A stretch of DNA of 64,000 bases from Pseudomonas sp. Irchel s3b2. GTDB lineage: Bacteria; Pseudomonadota; Gammaproteobacteria; Pseudomonadales; Pseudomonadaceae. Both the position numbers and the translations under genes were made by a program. Positions 54,691 to 63,991 of this stretch are shown here, piece by piece; position 1 is the stretch's first letter, and each line of letters starts with the position of its first letter. Where the stretch lies: positions 1,302,001 through 1,366,000 of the forward strand of contig NZ_FYEB01000001.1 of assembly GCF_900187445.1 (NCBI RefSeq), written 5' to 3'. A model generated the notes under the pieces. That model saw nothing but the letters and a program-made list of their open reading frames with translations. It was not told the DNA's origin and searched no databases.

Positions 54691-54898
54691 AAAACGCAGG
54701 GCTGACGGTAGCTAGTTCACCTGCGTCTACCAAGGTACCATTGCGGGACTTCAGCTTTAGCAGCTTATCGTACTTGGCCAGCATGGCATCGGACACTCGA
54801 ATTGCTCGAAACTTCATAGAGTCTTTTAACTTGATGCTCGACGCAATCAGCTTTACGATCAAGTTAGATGCTTTATGTATGATGATATAGTTTGACAC
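54665..54898 (-). CDS. Small hypothetical protein
   Basis: 77 residues (MSNYIIIHKASNLIVKLIASSIKLKDSMKFRAIRVSDAMLAKYDKLLKLKSRNG). It is basic, mixed alpha/beta, with no family I can name. GGAG lies a few bases before the start on the minus strand. It is the first gene of the minus-strand group leading to the HTH protein. Confidence 0.5.
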   Translation of the reverse strand: MSNYIIIHKASNLIVKLIASSIKLKDSMKFRAIRVSDAMLAKYDKLLKLKSRNGTLVDAGELATVSPAFFELLQAHR

Positions 54899-55055
54899 TC
54901 TTATAATCTCCTTGTTTGTTATGGGTTGGTTTTCACCTCTATTGTTGCGGCTCTGATATTGTTACTGCTTCACTACATCATGCCTGGGGATTGCTGGTTA
55001 AGCTGGTCCGCCGATCACTGATATAGAAGTCTAGCTGCAAGCAACCTGCGTGATC

Positions 55056-55389
55056 CTAGGCTGGTGAGCTGACTTCAAGGTGCTTAAGGCTATCGTCTAA
55101 CAGATTGTATAAGGCTCGAACAATCGCATCTGATTGCTCTTGTGTGGCTTTCTCTGGGTGGGTCTTTAGGCTGATCATATGTTGGCGGATGAAGGCTTGC
55201 TCTTCTTTTATTTCGGAGATGGAAGGCCTGTCATCTGTATAGTGATAGTCCTGGTCGGAGATGAGCGCCAAAGGGCCGTTCCTGATGAGGATGTCGTTGG
55301 CAAAAGCTATGTTCGCCTTTAGCATGGTGATAGGCGATTAGTTCAGCGGTCTCGTTAAGTGCGGATGCTTTGATATGAGATTCTTGCAT
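55056..55389 (-). CDS. Hypothetical protein, possibly frameshifted
   Basis: A strong ribosome site (AAGGAGACACCAT) precedes an ATG at 55389 whose frame reads MQESHIKASALNETAELIAYHHAKGEH and stops at 55231. In the neighbouring frame an 89-residue ORF starts at 55325 (MLKANIAFANDILIRNGPLALI) and runs to 55056. The two parts read like one continuous protein broken by one base near 55325, but programmed frameshift or two overlapping genes are also possible. No family is recognised; the C-terminal half is helical and acidic. Confidence 0.5.
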
Positions 55390-55586
55390 ATGGTGTCTCC
55401 TTGTTTGATTGGGATATAGGCGTACCTCACAGGTAGTGCCAATTGGTTTTTTTTGGAGCAATAGCCAGCCAACAGCGTCCGCAGTAATGCAGGCGAGTTA
55501 GTTGGACACGACTATTGGTAACGAAATTACATTGATGCGGTGTGTGGTTGGGGGATCTGGACGCAGAGCTCGGAGTTGTTGTGTAT

Positions 55587-55835
55587 TTAGTGAGCCAAAA
55601 CTATGCTGGGTCGATTGGTGTATTCGTATGGTGATCCTGATGCAGGCAGTGTGAAGTAGGCACTGCGGTGAGCATCAAGTTGGTCTTGCTCGGCAAGGCG
55701 TGCAGTATGGCGAACTACAATTTTTAACATTTTCACGGGATCAGTTCCTTCAGCCTTGCAGTAAGGAATAATTACGGCATGGTAGAAGTTTTCCAGTGTG
55801 GCACGTACAGCCCGGATTTCTGTGATGGTTGTCAT
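55587..55835 (-). CDS. Small hypothetical protein
   Basis: 82 residues (MTTITEIRAVRATLENFYHAVIIPYCKAEGTDPVKMLKIVVRHTARLAEQD), with CAAGGAGCAATATT ahead of the ATG, a very good ribosome site. It is helical and soluble, with no known domain. The leader style (CAAGGAG plus AT-rich spacer) is shared with the gene at 55389, suggesting common origin in the island. Confidence 0.6.
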   Translation of the reverse strand: MTTITEIRAVRATLENFYHAVIIPYCKAEGTDPVKMLKIVVRHTARLAEQDQLDAHRSAYFTLPASGSPYEYTNRPSIVLAH

Positions 55836-55956
55836 ATAATATTGCTCCTTGGTTGTGTTAGTGTTGTAATAGGATTTGGTTCTAGCAGTGTGGCGGTGGT
55901 CATACGTTATTAAAGAGCAGTGTAGCCACTTTCCATTCGATGAGAAGCCTTGCAGC

Positions 55957-55973
55957 GATGTTTTGTTAACATC
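55957..55973. promoter_or_regulatory. Small dyad upstream of the 82-residue gene
   Basis: GATGTT, TTGTT, AACATC form a 6-bp inverted repeat about 120 bases upstream of the small minus-strand gene at 55835; a possible operator. Confidence 0.3.
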
Positions 55974-56063
55974 TGCATTTCCCTGTTGACTATTCGCACG
56001 GTGTTATAAATGCCTGAGCAACGCTCGGCAGTTGTGTTCGTTCAAATTCTGGATGTTGAGGCT

Positions 56064-56693
56064 CTAAGCTTTCGGCTGTCCTAGTACATGCGTTCCTTTC
56101 GGTGTACTCACTACCATTACCTTATTCCAATGCCGCTTCACTGTGGCAATACCAAGACCAAGCTCCGCAGCCACTTCAGACTGCGATCTCCCCTGATCCT
56201 TCAAAGTGAGAATCGATTTAGTTGTGCCTAGTGCTTCCGGTCTTCCTAGCTTCATGCCTTCTTTCTTGACACGAGCCAGCCCAGCCTGTGTACGCTCAAT
56301 CAGCAAGTCACGCTCAAACTCAGCCACTGCCTCTAGCACTTGCATGGTCATCTTGCCTGCTGCTGATGTTAGGTCTGCACCGCCAAGGGCAAGGCAGTGA
56401 ACCCGGATGCCATGCTCTGCCAGATCCTCAATGGTCTTGCGTACATCCATGGCGTTACGGCCTAGACCGTCAAGCTTGGTCACGATCAGTGCGTCAGACG
56501 ATTCCATACGATGCAAGAGCTTCTGAAAACCGGGACGTTTCTTGGCTGCAACGCTACCTGAGATGATCTCCTCAACTACCTGGCTCGCCTGTACATCGAA
56601 GCCAGCAGCTTTCACTTCCAGCACTTGATTCTGGATGAGATCGGTGAGCTCGGTGGCGGTGAAGATTCGGCAGTAGATGAAGGTACGAGACAT
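56064..56693 (-). CDS. Serine recombinase homologue lacking catalytic serine
   Basis: 209 residues of the resolvase fold with almost every family landmark: MSRTFIYCRI at the start, KKRPGFQKLLHRM, IVTKLDGLGRNAMDV, GKMTMQVLEAVAEFERDLLIERTQAGL, and a C-terminal HTH (SQSEVAAELGLGIATVKRHW). In active enzymes the first motif reads YxRVST; here it is Y7-C-R-I-F11-T, so the nucleophile Ser (gamma-delta Ser10) is Phe. The DRLGR motif reads D75-G76-L-G-R79, losing the equivalent of Arg68. Catalysis should be abolished while DNA binding may persist. It lies between the island integrase and the small genes. Confidence 0.9.
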   Translation of the reverse strand: MSRTFIYCRIFTATELTDLIQNQVLEVKAAGFDVQASQVVEEIISGSVAAKKRPGFQKLLHRMESSDALIVTKLDGLGRNAMDVRKTIEDLAEHGIRVHCLALGGADLTSAAGKMTMQVLEAVAEFERDLLIERTQAGLARVKKEGMKLGRPEALGTTKSILTLKDQGRSQSEVAAELGLGIATVKRHWNKVMVVSTPKGTHVLGQPKA

Positions 56694-56698
56694 ATCGT

Positions 56699-56777
56699 GT
56701 GATCCCTTGGTATCGCTTAACGTGGGATCACTTTATCCGAGGGCTCATAAACTGTCAATTGCTATTTAAGTGATACC
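56699..56777. promoter_or_regulatory. Nested inverted repeats upstream of the serine-less recombinase
   Basis: GTGATCCC (56699-56706) pairs with GGGATCAC (56724-56731). GGTATCGCTTAA (56709-56720) pairs with TTAAGTGATACC (56766-56777; one mismatch). The first dyad begins 6 bases from the start codon, so bound protein would block translation or transcription. Confidence 0.55.
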
Positions 56778-56797
56778 AGTCAGGGCCTCGACGACCG

Positions 56798-56825
56798 GTC
56801 TCGCTTAACAACCGTTGTTGAGACC
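56798..56825. other. Bulged hairpin downstream of the integrase
   Basis: GGTCTC and GAGACC flank the palindrome AACAACCGTTGTT. Together with the GGACTGCC/GGCAGTCC stem at 56881-56912 it fills the gap between integrase and recombinase homologue. Confidence 0.45.
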
Positions 56826-56880
56826 AATCTTGCGATCCCGGCGCCAATTGCGTCGGCGTTAGCCACTCATGTTTGAATGG

Positions 56881-56912
56881 AGGACTGCCGCCCTTGGTGC
56901 ATCTTGGGTGGC
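56881..56912 (-). terminator. Hairpin after the island integrase
   Basis: GGACTGCC (56881-) and GGCAGTCC (-56912) pair perfectly and are extended by GCCC/GGGT. It lies 17 bases after the integrase stop and lacks a strong T-tract. Confidence 0.55.
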
Positions 56913-56928
56913 AGTCCGTCTCCGTTGG

Positions 56929-57885
56929 TCAGTCGATGAGATGCAGCACGTCCCTAACGTTCAGATGTGAGTAACGTGCTACGGATCGCGTATCCCTGTG
57001 CCCTGAGACAATCATGATCTGGGCGTTGTTGAATCCCTTCTTCGCCACGTTGGTGATTCTGGTGTGCCTGAGCTGGTGCAGTCTGACACTACTATCCAAA
57101 CCTGCCTTTACACGTGCCAGACGCACAGCCTGAGACACGGCATGGGGAGTGACCGTGAAGATCAGGTTGTTCGAGTGACGTTCCACAGTGGCCAGCAGTT
57201 GGGCGAGCTGAAGTATTTCCACTGCACGGTGGGTGAGGGGGACTGACCTAGTGCCGTTCTTTCCGTCGATCACATCGGCAATGCGGTCGTTGAGGTGCAG
57301 GCAGTCTTTCGTCAGCTTTAGGATTTCAGATCGCCGCATGGCGGTTTCGTATGCCAGTTCAACAATCAGTTTCATGGTGGGAGATAGTTTCGCCAGTAGC
57401 TGTTCAAGCTCACTTGCACGGATAACCTTGTCAGAAGATCGGTCAGGCTTTGGAAGGGCGATGTCACTGACAGGGTTGTGGATGTCGATCAGCAAGCCAC
57501 GTTTGGCGAATCTGTAGAACCGTGACATGAATGCGAGCTGCGTCCTGCACGTGGATGGCTTCACCGTCTTCAATCGCATAATCTTGAAGTCGTTGATCAT
57601 CTGCGGGGTGATGTCTTGGATGGGCTGAGTGAAGTGCCTGCTCAGATGCTCCACGATCTTCAGTGCGTGGTCATAGCTACCTTTCCCCTTGAGCATGGTT
57701 TCGCAGTACGTCATGCCCAACGTATAAATGGTGTGATGCTTGCGATCCATCGTCACGGCTTCGATCTGCTTCGCCCATGACTCTGCTTCAGCCTTGGTGC
57801 TGAAGGTTTTCGACTGTGGAGATTTACCTTTTACTCGTACCTGAGCGTTCCAGTTGCCGGACGGAAGGGAGCGAATATTGGCCAT
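56929..57885 (-). CDS. Tyrosine recombinase, integrase of the tRNA-Val island
   Basis: 318 residues. The N-terminal AP2-like arm-binding segment (SGNWNAQVRVKGKSPQSKTFSTKAEAESWA) is followed by a core-binding domain and then the catalytic domain. R184 (AMRRSEIL), K209 (DGKNGTRSVPL), H270-x-x-R273 (LHQLRHTRI), H296 (VSGHRDT) and Y305 (SVARYSHLN) are all present, so it should be active. It sits 78 bases from the right att repeat and reads away from it, the standard position for the integrase that inserted and can excise the element at tRNA-Val. The island is therefore likely still mobile or recently so. Confidence 0.93.
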   Translation of the reverse strand: MANIRSLPSGNWNAQVRVKGKSPQSKTFSTKAEAESWAKQIEAVTMDRKHHTIYTLGMTYCETMLKGKGSYDHALKIVEHLSRHFTQPIQDITPQMINDFKIMRLKTVKPSTCRTQLAFMSRFYRFAKRGLLIDIHNPVSDIALPKPDRSSDKVIRASELEQLLAKLSPTMKLIVELAYETAMRRSEILKLTKDCLHLNDRIADVIDGKNGTRSVPLTHRAVEILQLAQLLATVERHSNNLIFTVTPHAVSQAVRLARVKAGLDSSVRLHQLRHTRITNVAKKGFNNAQIMIVSGHRDTRSVARYSHLNVRDVLHLID

Positions 57886-57962
57886 TGTTGACGCCTCATG
57901 ATGTGAATGGGCGTTCTGTGAAAACCAAGAGCAGCAGGGCTTGCAGCTTGCTCAAGCAGACA

Positions 57963-58073
57963 TTGACATGGTGGGGGTCGTTGGTTCGAGTCCAATCGCG
58001 CCTACCAAACAAAATCCGCTCTGCTGGGCGGTCTAGAAGGGCTCACCGAAAGGTGGGCCCTTTTTTGTTGCCT
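57963..58073 (+). repeat. attR: 111-bp direct repeat, right end of the island
   Basis: It is identical to 46211-46321, carries the tRNA-Val 3' half, CCA and terminator, and is preceded by island sequence instead of the tRNA 5' half. The spacing between the copies is 11,752 bp. Confidence 0.93.
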
Positions 58074-58332
58074 GCGATTTGCAAAAATTTTGCAAAATGG
58101 CAACTCGGCGCCCATCTCCCAATACTCGATCGTCTTTTCGTCATATTCCATCAACGCCTGAATGCATTCCTGCTCGAAACCCCCAGCCATCAACTGACTG
58201 GGCCAGCTCTACTCTCCATTCGTTCGATTTTCCCATCCGGCCCTGTCGCCAACTCCAGTGAACACGTTTCTGAACTAACACAGCCATAACCGTCTACATT
58301 GCAGGGGACATCCCCTTTCTGAGAGAACGGAT

Positions 58333-58800
58333 ATGTTTAGATCTCGCTCGTTGATTGCCGCTATGACGTGTCTTGCCTTGGCGTCCGGTTCAATGACTGC
58401 ATTGGCCGACCCGGGAAACGGGAAGGGCCAGGGAAGCGGCAAGGGAAATCCACAAAACATCCAGGACCATGGGGACCCCAGCCATGGCAACAAAGGCAAA
58501 GGTTCAGGGGGTGACGATTGGAGTCACGGCCCCAGCGTCAACCACAGTAGCGTCCTTGGAATCGTGGGCGGTTATCGCGACTACTGGAGCCCCGGGCCCG
58601 CCTTGCCACCCGGCATTCAAAAAAATCTCGCCCGCGGAAAACCGCTACCGCCGGGGATTGCCAAAAAACTCGATGGTCGATTGCTTGGCAGGCTTCCGCA
58701 CTACGATGGCTACGAGTGGCGGCAGGCTGGTACAGACTTGATATTGGTGGCGATCGCTACCGGAATCATCTACGAAGTTCTCAATGACGCGTTCGATTGA
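58333..58800 (+). CDS. Secreted CigR/RcnB-like protein
   Basis: 155 residues. The signal peptide is MFRSRSLIAAMTCLALASGSMTALA, followed by a Gly/His/Lys-rich linker (GNGKGQGSGKGNPQNIQDHGD). The conserved C-terminal block LPPGIQKNLARGKPLPPGIAKKLDGRLLGRLPHYDGYEWRQAGTDLILVAIATGIIYEVL defines the CigR branch of RcnB-like periplasmic proteins. In Salmonella CigR restrains virulence, while RcnB affects Ni/Co balance; here the role is unknown. GAGAGAACGGAT lies before the ATG. Confidence 0.8.
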   Translation: MFRSRSLIAAMTCLALASGSMTALADPGNGKGQGSGKGNPQNIQDHGDPSHGNKGKGSGGDDWSHGPSVNHSSVLGIVGGYRDYWSPGPALPPGIQKNLARGKPLPPGIAKKLDGRLLGRLPHYDGYEWRQAGTDLILVAIATGIIYEVLNDAFD

Positions 58801-58977
58801 CATGAAAGCCCAAAATTTTAATCGCGCCTTCGTAGCATAACGACCAGCAAAATCACGGGAAGCAATGTGCATTGTTCGATAACGGCACATTGCCTGCCCG
58901 TTGGTCGTCGGTCTCTGAACTGTTTGGGGTGGAGACGGTCAATTACTCCGTGCAACAACAACCTCACGGAACCCACC

Positions 58978-59478
58978 ATGTTATTAAAAAACAAGAGTTT
59001 TGCAGCTGTCATGTCTTGCGTGATGATGCTTGCAGCCGCCCCATTATTGCCCGCTGACCTGTCCATCATGAGCTCCGCCTACGCGAAGGATGGTGGTGGT
59101 GGTGGTGGTGGTGGTGGTGGTGGTGGTAACGGCGGAGGCAATGGTGGAGGCAATGGCGGCGGTAACGGTGGTGGTCATGGTGGCAGCGGTGGCCACGGTG
59201 GTTCAGGTCATTCCGGCGGCGTCAGCAATGGCCACGGCAATGGCTTGAGCAGTGATCACGCAGGCAAAGCTGTTCGCGACCGTGGCGTCAGTGGCAACCA
59301 CTACGGTAGCGATCGTAACAGTGATCGCGGCCATGGTTCAGTGACTTCGGGCATCGCGAATTCCCGGGATACACGAGGAGTAACGAAGGCCTCTGCCATT
59401 TCGGCCTCTACGCCGGGTGATCATAATGTGAAAGGATTAAGCAACGCTCGTACTTCGACTTCAAAAAGAATCGATTAA
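58978..59478 (+). CDS. Glycine-rich secreted protein
   Basis: 166 residues from the ATG at 58978 (MLLKNKSFAAVMSCVMMLAAAPLLPADLSIMSSAYAKDGG). The signal peptide should end near SAYA. A run of 12 Gly is followed by NGGG repeats and a His/Ser-rich disordered region, then SSDHAGKAVRDRGVSGNHYGSDRNSDRGHGSV. It has no enzyme features and is probably a low-complexity exported or surface protein. A terminator follows. Pairing with the CigR-like gene upstream (both secreted, Gly-rich, same strand) may be meaningful. Confidence 0.7.
   Translation: MLLKNKSFAAVMSCVMMLAAAPLLPADLSIMSSAYAKDGGGGGGGGGGGGNGGGNGGGNGGGNGGGHGGSGGHGGSGHSGGVSNGHGNGLSSDHAGKAVRDRGVSGNHYGSDRNSDRGHGSVTSGIANSRDTRGVTKASAISASTPGDHNVKGLSNARTSTSKRID
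59092..59127 (+). repeat. (GGT)12 microsatellite
   Basis: Twelve uninterrupted GGT triplets code for the polyglycine run; slippage by whole codons would alter length without shifting frame. Confidence 0.92.
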
Positions 59479-59492
59479 GTCCAAACTTTCTC

Positions 59493-59527
59493 AAAAAGCC
59501 GGGTATCCATCAGGAGCCCGGCTTTTT
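59493..59527 (+). terminator. Terminator of the glycine-rich protein gene
   Basis: AAAGCCGGG (59495-59503) pairs with CCCGGCTTT (59517-59525) and a T-run follows. Confidence 0.88.
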
Positions 59528-59694
59528 TGCGCCCGCGATTTACCAGTTGGGTCTGAAGTTGAAACACCCGGAATATTGGTCGCCCTGGCGGTGGTGATGT
59601 GCGGGTAATCAGCGGAGCCATGCACATGGGCAAATATCCTCCGATGGGCTACTACTGTAGGGCTGTTTCAACTTCGTCTGTAAGGAGTATGTCG

Positions 59695-60150
59695 ATGCTG
59701 GCTCACTGGTTTCTGGCGGCGATCCACCTCTTGGCCTTTGCGCTGGGTTTCTGGGCAGTACTGACCCGCGGCACGGCCTTGCGTCGTCTGACTGCCGGTG
59801 TGGGGGAAGCTCGCAGTGTTTTGATTGCAGACAATCTGTGGGGGATATCTGCGGTCGTTCTGTTAATCACGGGAGGAGTGCGGGCCTTTGGTGGGTACGA
59901 TAAAGGCACTGATTACTATCTCCACCAACCGCTGTTTCATCTCAAAATGACACTTTTCGTCTTCATTCTGTTGCTTGAAATTGCGCCGATGGTGGCGCTG
60001 ATCAAATGGCGGATTGCGCTAGGGCGTGGGGCGGTTATCGATACCGGGCGCGCAACGCTGTTTGCCCGTATCAGTCATATCGAAGCGCTGCTGTTGGTGC
60101 TGATGGTCGTGGCCGCCACGGGAATGGCGCGTGGGGTAACGTTTGGTTAG
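59695..60150 (+). CDS. DUF2214 family membrane protein
   Basis: 151 residues from the ATG at 59695 (MLAHWFLAAIHLLAFALGFWAVLTRG), 7 bases behind AAGGAG; an in-frame ATG two codons earlier sits too close to it. Four hydrophobic segments indicate an inner-membrane protein, and the arrangement with ADNLWGISAVVLLITGG and FHLKMTLFVFILLLEI fits the DUF2214 group. Function is unknown. Confidence 0.8.
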   Translation: MLAHWFLAAIHLLAFALGFWAVLTRGTALRRLTAGVGEARSVLIADNLWGISAVVLLITGGVRAFGGYDKGTDYYLHQPLFHLKMTLFVFILLLEIAPMVALIKWRIALGRGAVIDTGRATLFARISHIEALLLVLMVVAATGMARGVTFG

Positions 60151-60332
60151 CCGGGAAGGAGGAAGCTTTTTCTCGCAGTAATTTCGAAACATCTGATGAG
60201 ATGGGGCGGTAGTATCGGCTCCACGTTGAGACTGTTTCGCAAAGAGAGGCTGGCGCAGAGCAAAGCGGTGCCTGAATCTTTAGCCAGCCGTTATTCGAGG
60301 CTGAATGGGCTGGCTACTGACCACCGCAGGAT

Positions 60333-60527
60333 TCAGGGTGTTTGCGGCTTGTCTGGGGCGGTCAGGCCAGCCTGAATGCGTTGATAGATTTCTTCGCGAT
60401 GCACCGCAACGTCTTTCGGGGCGTTGATGCCAATCCTGACTTGCTGGCCGCTAACGCCCAGAATGGTGATCGTAATATTGTCACCGATGTTTATGCTTTC
60501 ACCGACTTTGCGGGTGAGTATCAGCAT
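60333..60527 (-). CDS. csrA: CsrA/Rsm family translational regulator
   Basis: 64 residues from the ATG at 60527 ([51 protein letters not shown]), with AAGGAGAAAATC upstream. The RNA-binding L-x-R-K-V-G-E-S strand and the functional Arg in VHREEIY are present. It dimerises and binds GGA in mRNA leaders to block translation; sequestered by RsmX/Y/Z RNAs under Gac control. Pseudomonads carry several paralogues (RsmA, RsmE, others), and which one this is cannot be settled here. Confidence 0.93.
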   Translation of the reverse strand: MLILTRKVGESINIGDNITITILGVSGQQVRIGINAPKDVAVHREEIYQRIQAGLTAPDKPQTP

Positions 60528-60776
60528 GATTTTCTCCTTGATTGCTTTGTAGGGCACCTGATTCGGACAGTGCAGAGGTCGGTATAGGTATAGATTAGTG
60601 CGAAGTCTCGCAGTTTGGGTGCCTCTTTCTGACGCGCAGATGCTGCATTAATTCCCAAGATGTAACTATACAGAGGCAGCAACCATCATTCTCGTTGTTT
60701 TGCGCCAATTTTGCGGCACTCGAGACGGATCCATGAGTGTTAAAATCGCGGCTTTCAGCATTCAGAGGGAAGCGTT

Positions 60777-61142
60777 GTGCGCAAAATGGCCTTGGTAATC
60801 GCATTATTGACGTTGGTCGGGTGCGATGAGGGTAAGGGGGTTGACGCTCAAAAGCCGCAACCGGCAGTCACTTCCGCACCCGCGGCGACAACCGGTCCAC
60901 AATGGGACGTCGAGGTGCGCGGCGAAACCCCCCAGGCAGTCAGCGACCTGAGCGGCTGGTTGATTGAGCATAGCTTCGTTTCCAGCGTCATCAGGGAGAA
61001 TGGAAAGGTTCGTATTCTGATCGGGCCGTTCAATTCGAAAACCGAGGCAGAAGCCAAGCAAGCTGAGGTGACGGCAGCGCTCACCCGGGCGAAAAAAAGG
61101 AACATCGAGTCACTGGTCGTTGAACACCCGACGGCTCAGTAA
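60777..61142 (+). CDS. SPOR-like lipoprotein
   Basis: 121 residues from a GTG at 60777, preceded by GAGGGAAG (an ATG at 60786 is an alternative). It has a short signal with lipobox LTLVGC (Cys about residue 16). A Pro/Ala/Thr linker follows, then a compact domain (WDVEVRGETPQAVSDLSGWLIEHSFVSSVIRENGKVRILIGPFNSKTEAEAKQAEVTAAL) built like a SPOR repeat with the GPF turn. It is probably anchored in the outer or inner membrane and may bind peptidoglycan. Confidence 0.75.
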   Translation: MRKMALVIALLTLVGCDEGKGVDAQKPQPAVTSAPAATTGPQWDVEVRGETPQAVSDLSGWLIEHSFVSSVIRENGKVRILIGPFNSKTEAEAKQAEVTAALTRAKKRNIESLVVEHPTAQ

Positions 61143-61208
61143 TCGTCTGGGAGTCGCTCAATTTGATGGGCTACCGGCGCTACAAAAAAGTGGTGGTTAG
61201 AAACGAAC

Positions 61209-61247
61209 AAAGGCCCGGGGTGTAATGCCCCAGGCCTTTGTTTTTTT
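61209..61247. terminator. Bidirectional terminator
   Basis: AAAGGCC and GGGG pair with GGCCTTT and CCCC (one C-A mismatch); TTTTTTT follows on the plus strand. It lies between the convergent lipoprotein and endonuclease genes. Confidence 0.82.
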
Positions 61248-61257
61248 AAGCAGCCGG

Positions 61258-61947
61258 TCAGCCGCAGGTTTTCATGTCTACCGGGCCGACAAACTCGTTG
61301 CCGCGCCCCATCACGCACGCTACGCTCTGATTGCGCTGACGTTCCCAGGCCTGTACTGGGTAGGTCTTGTTCCAGGCTTCATACAGTTGCCGATCCTGTT
61401 TTGACAGGCGCAAGCCGTACTGCTTGCTCATGTAGAAATACGTGCGGGCGATCATGCCGCGAATGGAAGGGCGGGGCATGACCTTCTTCGCCTTGAAGTC
61501 GACCTGTGTCAGGCACGAACCGTATTGACCGGTTTGCACCGGCAACCAGCCGAAGCTGAAGTTGCTGCGATCGCCATTCACCTCGCCGATGCTTGGCACC
61601 AGATTGTGCAGATCGGCCTCGGCTTTCTGATAGGTCGGGTCGTACCGCGTGCAGTTCTTGCGACCGCCTTGTTGCCAGCACTCGCGTTGATGGCCGATCT
61701 GCCAGGCCGGGACAATGTGCTCCCACTCGATGCGCGAGGCGCGCTTGGCGTTTTTGCGCGGCACATAACCGCAGGCGGCGAGGTTTACGCGGTTGCCGGT
61801 GTATTTGCAGCCGCAATAAAACTCGGTGGATTGCGGTGCGTACAACTTCCACGCGACTTTCTTGGCTTCGTTGAAGGTGCGTGGGGCGCCAGCCTGGGCG
61901 CCGAGGGTGATGAGCAGAAACAGTAAAGCAAACCAGCGGACACTCAT
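61258..61947 (-). CDS. endA: Periplasmic endonuclease I
   Basis: 229 residues from the ATG at 61947. It has a signal peptide (MSVRWFALLFLLITLGAQAGA), then the beta-beta-alpha-metal nuclease core with RIEWEHIVPAWQIGHQRECW and KAEADLHNLVPSIGEVNGDRSNFSF. Several Cys suggest disulfides, as in EndA/Vvn nucleases. It cleaves DNA non-specifically in the periplasm. It starts 5 bases after the stop of the DUF1654 gene, so the two are probably co-transcribed. Confidence 0.93.
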   Translation of the reverse strand: MSVRWFALLFLLITLGAQAGAPRTFNEAKKVAWKLYAPQSTEFYCGCKYTGNRVNLAACGYVPRKNAKRASRIEWEHIVPAWQIGHQRECWQQGGRKNCTRYDPTYQKAEADLHNLVPSIGEVNGDRSNFSFGWLPVQTGQYGSCLTQVDFKAKKVMPRPSIRGMIARTYFYMSKQYGLRLSKQDRQLYEAWNKTYPVQAWERQRNQSVACVMGRGNEFVGPVDMKTCG

Positions 61948-61951
61948 CGAC

Positions 61952-62191
61952 TCAATCTTCCTTCGGCACAACCCAGAAAATCTGCACACCGCCATCGTCG
62001 CGATGGGCGAGGGTGACGTTGTCGTTCTCATCGATTTCTTCGAGCAAGCGTTCCCACTCATCCACGGGTTCGTCCGGAAGACGGAAGATCAGTGCTGCTT
62101 TGGCTTTCTGTGCGGTGGGGGAATTGATGATTTTCTGAACGCGCATACCCAGGCGTTCGTAGGCGTCAGGAGAGGCAGAGGGAGTGGCCAC
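61952..62191 (-). CDS. DUF1654 family protein
   Basis: 79 residues from a GTG at 62191 (MATPSASPDAYERLGMRVQKIINSPTAQKAKAALIFRLPDEPVDEWERLLEEI), 7 bases after AAGGAT. The frame is open to 62242, but the ribosome site decides for the GTG. The YERLGMRVQKIINSPTAQKAK core is the Pseudomonas DUF1654 signature. Small, soluble, function unknown; it precedes endA. Confidence 0.8.
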   Translation of the reverse strand: MATPSASPDAYERLGMRVQKIINSPTAQKAKAALIFRLPDEPVDEWERLLEEIDENDNVTLAHRDDGGVQIFWVVPKED

Positions 62192-62373
62192 GGAATTATC
62201 CTTATTAAGCTGTACGTGCATACAGTATTTAACTGTAGGCATTTTCGCAACTGCTTAAAATTCAAGAAAATCCTCTGACAGTAGTTTTTTCCGTTTGGTG
62301 TAGGACGATGGAGATTTTTTTATCAGAAAAGGTCGTGAACCACTCACCAAGGCTGGCGAGTGGTGACAACGGT

Positions 62374-62396
62374 GCCCGACCCGGAACGGGTCGGGC
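62374..62396 (-). terminator. Hairpin downstream of the asparaginase gene
   Basis: GCCCGACCC and GGGTCGGGC form a 9-bp GC-rich stem around five bases, 10 bases after the stop; there is no strong T-tract. Confidence 0.55.
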
Positions 62397-62405
62397 GAGG
62401 GCGGA

Positions 62406-63991
<1,586 letters not shown>

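Noticed and set aside
58002..58193. 63-residue minus-strand ORF crossing the right att repeat
   Set aside because: Its C-terminal part is encoded by the att repeat and terminator, so it is likely chance, or at best the damaged end of a backbone gene.
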